Source: an uncultured Lachnospiraceae bacterium
GTDB lineage: Bacteria > Bacillota > Clostridia > Lachnospirales > Lachnospiraceae
Length of the DNA: 60,482 nucleotides
Reading direction: 5' to 3'
NCBI GenBank assembly: GCA_947576945.1
Contig: CANPTH010000020.1
Coordinates: 1-60,482 of the forward strand
The notes beneath the pieces were generated by a model. The model had not been told where the DNA came from, ran no database searches, and worked only from the letters and a program-made list of their open reading frames with translations. Position 1 is the stretch's first letter. Every line of letters begins with the position of its first letter. Position numbers and translations under genes: made by a program. Positions 55,353 to 60,482 of the stretch are shown here, in pieces.

Positions 55353-56816
55353 CTACTCAACGACATGTCCCGTATAATAGAATCCATGGCATGCATCCAA
55401 AGAAACCTGCACCAGCTGGCCGATCAGGCTTTCGGACGCCGGAAAATGCACCAGCATATTGTTGGACAGACGTCCTGTCATCAGGGAAGCATCCTGCTCG
55501 TTCACTTCCTCCACCAGCGCTTCCATCACTTTTCCCTGCAAAAGGGCGGCCCGCTCTTTCGCCGTATCCTGCACTACCTTAAGGAGTTTATCGAATCCTT
55601 CCCGAACTACCGTCTCCGGCACCTGATCCTCCATGGCCGCCGCAGGGGTTCCCGTCCGCCTGGAGTAGATAAAAGTAAAGGCATTGTCATACTTAACCTT
55701 TCGCACCACGTCGATGGTCTCATCCACGTCGGCGGGGGTTTCTCCCGGGAATCCCACGATGATATCCGTAGTCAGGGCAATGTCCGGCATAGCGGTTCTG
55801 ATCTTATCCACCAGGGCCAGATACTGCGCCTTCGTATAACGTCTGTTCATGGCCTGCAGGATCCTGTCGGATCCGGCCTGCACGGGCAGGTGCAGATGCC
55901 GGCAGATCTTCTTTGACTGTTTCATCACATCAATCAGCTCGTCGGACAGATCTTTCGGATGAGACGTCATGAAACGGATCCTTTTCAATCCTTCAATCTG
56001 CTCAACATCGCGCAGAAGCTGTGCAAAAGTGATGGGATTATCCAGATTCTTCCCATAGGAATTGACATTCTGGCCAAGCAGCATAACCTCCACCACACCG
56101 TCCGCCACCAGCCTTTCAATTTCCTGCAGGATCTCCTTCGGATCCCGGCTCCGCTCCCGTCCCCGTACATAAGGCACGATGCAGTAACTGCAGAAATTAT
56201 TGCATCCGAACATGATATTGATCCCCGATTTGTAGGAATATTTACGGCTGACCGGCAGCTCTTCCACAATCTGGTCGGTCTCCTGCCAGATATCCACGAT
56301 CATCTCCTGATTCTCGAACATGGCCACCAAAAGCTGCGCAAACTTGAAGAGATTGTGGGTACCAAAGATCAGATCCACAAAACGGTAACTTTTACGGATC
56401 TTGTCAATGACGGTCTGCTCCTGCATCATACAACCGCAGAGAGCGATCTTAAGATGAGGCCTGTTTCGCTTCATACTGTTTAAAAAGCCCAGTCTGCCGT
56501 AAACCCTCTGGTTGGCGTTGTCCCGTACCGTACAGGTATTATAGATGACAAAATCAGCCTCCGATTCCTCATCGGTGGCGCCATAACCAATCTGTGTCAG
56601 GATTCCCAACAGCTTCTCGGAATCCCGGGCGTTCATCTGACACCCCATGCACACCGAACACGCATATAACGGACGCCCTAATTCCTCCGACTTCTTTTTT
56701 ACTATTTCCCGACACTTTTTTATAAAATAATATTGTCGTTCCGGCTCCTGCTCCGGCGGCTGCTTTGTTAGATCCTGCGATTGTATCAATTTTTCTATAT
56801 CGTCATTATGTCCCAT
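55353..56816 (-). CDS. miaB: tRNA-2-methylthio-N6-dimethylallyladenosine synthase
   Basis: This 487-residue radical SAM methylthiotransferase has three N-terminal cysteines of the UPF0004 domain (CMGCQMN, NTCTVRDNA, CGCMMQ), the SAM cluster motif GCNNFCSYCIVPYVRGRERSR (C-x3-C-x2-C) and a C-terminal TRAM domain. It completes ms2i6A37 on tRNA after MiaA. The ATG at 56816 has GAGG ahead of it; upstream in-frame codons lie before the promoter. Confidence 0.96.
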   Translation of the reverse strand: MGHNDDIEKLIQSQDLTKQPPEQEPERQYYFIKKCREIVKKKSEELGRPLYACSVCMGCQMNARDSEKLLGILTQIGYGATDEESEADFVIYNTCTVRDNANQRVYGRLGFLNSMKRNRPHLKIALCGCMMQEQTVIDKIRKSYRFVDLIFGTHNLFKFAQLLVAMFENQEMIVDIWQETDQIVEELPVSRKYSYKSGINIMFGCNNFCSYCIVPYVRGRERSRDPKEILQEIERLVADGVVEVMLLGQNVNSYGKNLDNPITFAQLLRDVEQIEGLKRIRFMTSHPKDLSDELIDVMKQSKKICRHLHLPVQAGSDRILQAMNRRYTKAQYLALVDKIRTAMPDIALTTDIIVGFPGETPADVDETIDVVRKVKYDNAFTFIYSRRTGTPAAAMEDQVPETVVREGFDKLLKVVQDTAKERAALLQGKVMEALVEEVNEQDASLMTGRLSNNMLVHFPASESLIGQLVQVSLDACHGFYYTGHVVE

Positions 56817-56852
56817 TTTTTCGATCCCTCGTTCCTGATAATATACCCGCCT

Positions 56853-56861
56853 ATTATAGCA
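56853..56861 (-). promoter_or_regulatory. extended -10 promoter of miaB
   Basis: On the minus strand TGC-TATAAT (56861-56853) forms an extended -10, 37 nt before the miaB ATG. The left edge of the prophage must lie beyond it, so the phage insertion spared the promoter core. Confidence 0.6.
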
Positions 56862-56970
56862 CAAGAAAAAATGAAAAGCGACTATTTTTTGATAGCCGCC
56901 CTTCATCTGTGATATAGTAATTCCTCATTTACTTTAGCCAAAAGAAAGCAATTTATGTATTACGCGCTTT

Positions 56971-57756
56971 TTATGCGACGTAACGGTTCCCCTGATAATA
57001 CGCCGCAATCCAACCGGACGGAATTCTGATCCAGATATCCGATCCGTCGCGCTTTACTTCCTGACAAGTTACCTTTGTTCCCTTGTCGATCGCTCCGTCT
57101 TTGTCTTTGTCGTTCGCCCTTGCGTTCGCTGTCAATTCCGTGTGCGTCTTTGCTCTGCTCCACGTTCCCGCGTCCGTCCTGACTTTCAATTCGACTGCCA
57201 ACTGATAAACCTTTCCGACCGTGAATTCCGGCGTATTGTCCGCCTGTCCGGTCTGGACGTCTGACGGAATGGATCCGCCGTTCAGATATGCGTCCCATGC
57301 TGTCAGGTTGTGCGCCTGAACCACCCGCATATTATTCTGAACGTATGTCGATGACGTCGCATATCCCGCCGCCTTGATCGCTGTCAGGTACGCTTCCGGC
57401 GTCGTCTTGTCCTTTACCGCCTTATATCTCGTATATGCGATAAAGTCATAATATCCTTTGACGCCCTGTTCCATGTCGCCATATGCCCGGAAATTATCGG
57501 AAATCGCGGTCAGTGTCCCGACTGTGTATTCTTCCATAGTCCGCATATTGACCGACGCGCCTTTCCATGATCCGCCGCATTTTAACCCGAAATAATTATG
57601 ATACTTTGCTGCAAGGCTAGAAAGTCCATAACCCGATTCCAGACAAGCCTGCGCGATCGCCCCAGAAACGCATTTATAACCGCGTCCCTTTGCGTATTTG
57701 ACGATCAGCGGCGCGATCTGCTTAATAAATGCCGCCTGTTGTGCCTGTGTTGCCAT
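56971..57756 (-). CDS. phage endolysin, glucosaminidase with SH3-like domain
   Basis: This 261-residue protein has an N-terminal mannosyl-glycoprotein endo-beta-N-acetylglucosaminidase-type domain (catalytic Glu in AQACLESGYG, NYFGLKCGGSWKG, YTRYKAVKDK). A C-terminal SH3b domain follows (residues ~175-258, GKVYQLAVELKVRTDAGTW), which should bind wall. It cleaves the peptidoglycan sugar chain at the end of infection. It has no signal peptide, so it depends on the holin encoded 1 bp upstream. Confidence 0.9.
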   Translation of the reverse strand: MATQAQQAAFIKQIAPLIVKYAKGRGYKCVSGAIAQACLESGYGLSSLAAKYHNYFGLKCGGSWKGASVNMRTMEEYTVGTLTAISDNFRAYGDMEQGVKGYYDFIAYTRYKAVKDKTTPEAYLTAIKAAGYATSSTYVQNNMRVVQAHNLTAWDAYLNGGSIPSDVQTGQADNTPEFTVGKVYQLAVELKVRTDAGTWSRAKTHTELTANARANDKDKDGAIDKGTKVTCQEVKRDGSDIWIRIPSGWIAAYYQGNRYVA

Positions 57757-57757
57757 A

Positions 57758-58135
57758 TTACGCGCCCCCTGTCTTTTCTGTTGTGATCTCTGTGTTTGCT
57801 GTAATTTCCCCGGACGATTCCGCGATCCGAAGTCCCTTGACCGCTGCTTCGATCATGTCGTCGATCAGCTTGTCCGTTAAAGAAATATTTACCGCGATCA
57901 GCGCGTTTTTCAACGCTTCCGTAACGATTGCTTTTCGCTCTGCGGGCGGATAACCCCCGAAAACCTGTTGCGCCATATAGACGAACATATCCGCGAACTT
58001 CTGCGCCGTCTGAAGCTGTTCTGCCGTCATCTTTGACCGGATAAGCGGGACTAATTCGTTCCGGATCATATAGACCGCAAACGCAACCGCTGCCATTATG
58101 ACGAGTTTCAAGACGTCAGTTAAAATTTGTTCCAT
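57758..58135 (-). CDS. phage holin, LLH-type
   Basis: This 125-residue protein has one N-terminal membrane helix (LKLVIMAAVAFAVYMI) and an LLH-like helical domain with MTAEQLQTAQKFADMFVYMAQQVF (in part) and ERKAIVTEALKNALI. It opens the membrane to release the endolysin. The ATG follows AAAGGAG. Confidence 0.88.
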   Translation of the reverse strand: MEQILTDVLKLVIMAAVAFAVYMIRNELVPLIRSKMTAEQLQTAQKFADMFVYMAQQVFGGYPPAERKAIVTEALKNALIAVNISLTDKLIDDMIEAAVKGLRIAESSGEITANTEITTEKTGGA

Positions 58136-58177
58136 GTTTTCACGCTCCTTTTTTGTTGTGTTGTTTTTGGTTGCATA

Positions 58178-58450
58178 TTATCCAATGGATCCGCCGGATC
58201 CTGAATAATCGGAATAATCGTCGCCGCCGGACATTGTGATCTTGTCGTCCTGTCCGTATTTGCGAAGGTTTTCTGCTTTCGCTTTCCAGAAATAAAAGCC
58301 GTGTGCGACGCTTGACAGTCCAAACACGGCGGGGATCAGGTACGCAAGCGGGGAAATGTCTTTCAAGATAAAGACGGCGGCAAACGTCAGAATAACCGTC
58401 CCGGATGTGATGACGTCCGAAACGATCAATAATTTTTTTGACATTTCCAT
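58178..58450 (-). CDS. phage two-helix membrane protein
   Basis: This 90-residue protein has two predicted membrane helices (ITSGTVILTFAAVFIL and AYLIPAVFGLSSVAHGFYF) and a Ser/Gly/Asp tail. It could be a second holin or an antiholin. The start is either ATG 58450 or two codons later; neither has an ideal ribosome site. Confidence 0.7.
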   Translation of the reverse strand: MEMSKKLLIVSDVITSGTVILTFAAVFILKDISPLAYLIPAVFGLSSVAHGFYFWKAKAENLRKYGQDDKITMSGGDDYSDYSGSGGSIG

Positions 58451-58482
58451 TTTCTTTTTTACTGTGCGCCGCCTATACCTTG

Positions 58483-58842
58483 TCAATGTATCGCCCCCGC
58501 CACGATCGCCACGATCGCCGTCCCGATCGCTCCCGCAATCGCCCCAAGAATACCGCCGATCAGTGTTTCCCACCGTTTCCCCGGTTTTGATTCGATGTTT
58601 TCCAGACGTTTCCCCTGTTTTGACATTTCTTCCGTCATTTGCTGAATGGAAGCGGCGATCCGCTGAATTTCTAATGTCAATTTGTTAAATTCATTCAGGG
58701 ATTTTTCGGCGATTGTAATTCTTTTGTTCTGCCGTTCGTTTTCGTCTTTCAGTCTTTGGTTTTCTGTGTCCATGCGGCGGGCGAATTCCTCATGTTCCCG
58801 GCGTGTGATATAGTCCGGGTATGCTCTTTTTCTACTCCGCAT
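58483..58842 (-). CDS. XhlA-like coiled-coil membrane protein
   Basis: This 119-residue protein has a long charged coiled coil (residues ~20-90) and a C-terminal glycine/alanine-rich membrane segment (IGGILGAIAGAIGTAIVAIVAGAIH in part). This is the layout of XhlA, which cooperates with the holin in PBSX lysis. The ATG at 58842 follows AAAGGAGAAGG. Confidence 0.7.
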   Translation of the reverse strand: MRSRKRAYPDYITRREHEEFARRMDTENQRLKDENERQNKRITIAEKSLNEFNKLTLEIQRIAASIQQMTEEMSKQGKRLENIESKPGKRWETLIGGILGAIAGAIGTAIVAIVAGAIH

Positions 58843-58887
58843 TTTTCCTTCTCCTTTCTTTGTTTTTCCCTTTATGCGCCCATGATA

Positions 58888-58935
58888 CAAAACAAAACCC
58901 CGACGAAGTGACTAAATTCAGCCACCCCGCCGGGG
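58888..58935 (-). terminator. strong phage terminator between tail-end and lysis genes
   Basis: On the minus strand CCCCGGCGGGGTGGCT (58935 onward) pairs with AGTCACTTCGTCGGGG (ending 58898) through about 16 bp including G-U pairs, with a short loop, followed by TTTTGTTTTG. It ends the RT/XkdX transcript just before the XhlA-like gene, so the lysis genes may need read-through or antitermination. Confidence 0.88.
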
Positions 58936-58979
58936 ATATTCAGGAAAAAATCCGGAAGCCGGATCCGCTTCCGGCAATT

Positions 58980-59132
58980 TTACGCGGCGTCCTCTGCCGC
59001 CTGTTCGTCCAGAACCTCCGCCACAACTTCCTGCAGATTGAACATTTTCGGAACCTGTTCGCGCGTGTATGTCCCATTCTGAACCAGATTAACCCATACT
59101 TTTACAATTCCGCTTTCCTTGTCAAATTTCAT
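58980..59132 (-). CDS. XkdX-like small phage protein
   Basis: This 50-residue protein (MKFDKESGIVKVWVNLVQNG and following, YTREQVPKMF) matches the XkdX pattern W-x2-L-x3-G-x-YTxEQV. XkdX proteins lie at the tail-end/lysis junction of PBSX-like phages; their role is unknown. The start ATG is 16 bp after the stop of the preceding gene, with GAGGGGGCGC ahead of it. Confidence 0.75.
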   Translation of the reverse strand: MKFDKESGIVKVWVNLVQNGTYTREQVPKMFNLQEVVAEVLDEQAAEDAA

Positions 59133-59148
59133 CCCTTGCGCCCCCTCT

Positions 59149-59511
59149 CTACATCATAAGTCCGGAAACGATGATCGTCAGTTCCGCGACGGACTGTTGT
59201 GCCGCCTGAAGCTGTGCTTTCAAATTCCGGTTTTCTGCTTCCTGCTCTGTCATTTCCCGGAACGCGAACCGGGTTCCGCCGTCCCACGGGTACGAACAAA
59301 CTAATTTCATGTTATAGTACGTCGTCCCGTTGATCGTAACCTCCGACAAATTTTCGTCCGTGAACGTCCCGTCAGGAACCGGATTCCCGCTTTCGTATGT
59401 CGTCCCGTTCATTACTCCGTTTAACTCTGTGCCGTCTTTCAGCCGGATCGATACGTTCGGGAAAATCGTATCGTTTGAATTCTCCGCGATAGTTTTTGTG
59501 CTTTTTGCCAT
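59149..59511 (-). CDS. phage tail-associated protein at the XkdW position
   Basis: This 120-residue protein has a beta-rich N-terminal part (VSIRLKDGTELNGVMNGTTY and TINGTTYYNMKLVCSYPWDGG) and a C-terminal coiled coil (EQEAENRNLKAQLQAAQQSVAEL). The ATG at 59511 lies 8 nt after AAAGGAG, a strong start. It overlaps the C-terminal coding of the reverse transcriptase by 140 bp in another frame. I infer an XkdW-like role from its place before XkdX. Confidence 0.7.
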   Translation of the reverse strand: MAKSTKTIAENSNDTIFPNVSIRLKDGTELNGVMNGTTYESGNPVPDGTFTDENLSEVTINGTTYYNMKLVCSYPWDGGTRFAFREMTEQEAENRNLKAQLQAAQQSVAELTIIVSGLMM

Positions 59512-60482
59512 TGTTGCCGCTCCTTTCTTTTCTGATTTCTTCTGAAAATAATTCGTTGAAAAGTTTATCCATATTTCGCATAGTGCGGTATGAATCAAAA
59601 TGTTTTATATGCCCTTTCCATGAATTATAGGCTTGTTGGACGTCTGCGAACACGATCGCGCCTTCGTCCAGTTTCCGGCGTAATGCTTTCAGCTTCCGCC
59701 GCTCTCTGGTAATTGTGCCACGATCCGGGCGCATTACGACGCGCCCGGTTTCTGTCATGTGTGTTTTTGCTTTTAAAAACTTGAATTCGTCCGATAATTT
59801 GACAATCCGTGTCTTTTTCTCGTTTAGTTCGATTCCGATATCCGCATACATCCTCCGGATCTGTTCCAGACATTCCTTCAAATAGTCCCGGCTTTCATGT
59901 ATCAGATAAAAGTCATCCATGTAACGCCCGTAACCCTTGATCTTTAACTGTTCCTTGATATAGTGATCGATTCGGTTCGGATAAAATACGGCGGTCATTT
60001 GCGAAACCTGTGATCCTAACCCTAACGACTTGACGCCGAACGCGTCTATAAAATCCATTGTCAGATCCACAATGTCCGGATCATATCCGAATATCTTTGA
60101 ATACTCCCGGAACACGACGTCGTGATCGACCGAATCAAAATATGAATGTAAATCGCCCATAAGGATATAGCCGTCGTTTGATCCATGCGCCCGATAATAT
60201 TTCCATAAGTGAACCTTTAATCGCTTTAATGCAAAATGCGTTCCCCTGTCTTTCAGGGACGCCGCGTTGTCATAGATCAGCTTCGGGCGCAATACCGGAA
60301 CCAGAATCAGATCATTTTCCGCCCTGTGGACGACGCGTTCGTTTATGTGTATCGAACGAATGACCCGGCGTTTCCCGCGTTCGCATACTGTGAACTGGAC
60401 GAAGCCGTCGGACATTCTGTCCCGGCTTTCCAGTCTTTCCTTCGTGATCCTGATCCGCTCTATCCTGTCTAAATAATATGCC
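59372..60482 (-). CDS. phage reverse transcriptase, DGR-like (5' end outside window)
   Basis: The frame is open to the window edge, so the N-terminus is missing; at least 369 residues are visible. Counted from an internal Met (60415), motif 3 GDLHSYFDSVDHD carries the first catalytic Asp (Asp88), LGSQVSQ (133-139) is the LGxxxSQ motif typical of DGR reverse transcriptases (group II introns and retrons usually have QGxxxSP), and YMDD is at 165-168. LNEKKTRI and FKFLKAKTHM follow as motifs 6 and 7, then a thumb-like helical region. The last ~46 residues are highly basic and coincide with an overlapping gene, so they may be read-through. The position beside tail genes fits a phage DGR; an anti-phage RT is the alternative. 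Confidence 0.88.
   Translation of the reverse strand, partial: AYYLDRIERIRITKERLESRDRMSDGFVQFTVCERGKRRVIRSIHINERVVHRAENDLILVPVLRPKLIYDNAASLKDRGTHFALKRLKVHLWKYYRAHGSNDGYILMGDLHSYFDSVDHDVVFREYSKIFGYDPDIVDLTMDFIDAFGVKSLGLGSQVSQMTAVFYPNRIDHYIKEQLKIKGYGRYMDDFYLIHESRDYLKECLEQIRRMYADIGIELNEKKTRIVKLSDEFKFLKAKTHMTETGRVVMRPDRGTITRERRKLKALRRKLDEGAIVFADVQQAYNSWKGHIKHFDSYRTMRNMDKLFNELFSEEIRKERSGNNGKKHKNYRGEFKRYDFPERIDPAERRHRVKRSNERDDIRKRESGS

Larger units (their letters stand above)
56890..60482 (-). mobile_element. prophage lysis end (partial)
   Basis: Genes from 60482 down to 56971 form the usual tail-end/lysis order of a siphophage (reverse transcriptase, XkdW-like position, XkdX, XhlA-like, holin, endolysin), all on the minus strand. 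Codon choice shifts to more CpG-containing codons than in the miaB side. The left border lies between the miaB promoter at 56861 and the endolysin stop at 56971. No integrase is in the window, so it is at the far end. Confidence 0.85.

Noticed and set aside
56971..60482. DGR template and variable repeats within the visible phage genes
   Set aside because: I saw no ~100-bp repeat pair differing at adenines downstream of the RT; if present they must be upstream, outside the window.
59372..60482. Retron interpretation of the RT
   Set aside because: Motif 4 is LGxxxSQ rather than the retron/group II type and no msr-msd-like inverted repeats are visible in the small upstream piece; it cannot be excluded fully because the 5' end is missing.

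Overview
The window looks like a chromosome segment of a low-to-moderate GC Bacillota, most likely a Lachnospiraceae-type gut Clostridia. The signs are a GH112 phosphorylase, an L27 with the cleavable N-terminal extension next to its Prp protease, sepF and divergent mre/min genes, a LexA that reads GAAYATTTGTTC boxes, and DUF378/DUF4321 small membrane proteins. I cannot fix the genus from sequence alone.

Layout. (1) 1-6.9 kb: end of a heptad-repeat coiled-coil gene, an AraC regulator divergent from a GH112 sugar phosphorylase, a PRTase-like protein, a short RNase G and an esterase. (2) 7.2-15.6 kb: an accessory block. It holds two Nudix hydrolases, an ADP-ribosylglycohydrolase, a thioredoxin-like/GNAT protein, a membrane MerR regulator, an M56 sensor protease whose BlaI partner is reduced to a C-terminal scrap behind intact operators, a frameshifted gene remnant and a lipoprotein. 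This block separates rng from rplU, genes that are often neighbours in relatives. (3) 15.6-20.3 kb: rplU-prp-rpmA, obgE-yhbY-nadD-yqeK-rsfS. (4) 20.3-24.3 kb: an SOS cluster. lexA is divergent from a YneA-like LysM protein, and a tyrosine recombinase and a TtcA-like gene read from a promoter with its own LexA box. (5) 24.4-38.3 kb: AI-2E permease, dtd, a GNAT, a cytidylate-kinase-like protein, cstA, aroB-lspA-rluD, HlyD-like-yggS-sepF, a DD-carboxypeptidase and mgsA. (6) 38.3-47.5 kb, all on the minus strand: radC-mreB-mreC-mreD-PBP2-minC-minD-minE-rodA, the cell-shape and septum-placement cluster, with an 18-bp perfect palindrome between minC and minD. (7) 48-56.8 kb, minus strand: miaB, mutS, mutL, miaA and a methionine-gamma-lyase-like gene, with a hairpin array between miaB and mutS.

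(8) 56.9-60.48 kb: the lysis end of a prophage, inserted just upstream of miaB. In transcription order it has a reverse transcriptase (cut by the window end), a 120-aa tail-associated protein, an XkdX-like protein, a strong terminator, an XhlA-like protein, a two-helix membrane protein, a holin and a glucosaminidase endolysin. The reverse transcriptase carries YMDD and an LGxxxSQ motif of the diversity-generating retroelement (DGR) type. It sits where a tail-fibre end meets the lysis cassette, which makes a phage DGR the most interesting candidate here. Its template repeat, variable repeat and accessory gene would lie beyond base 60482 and are not visible.
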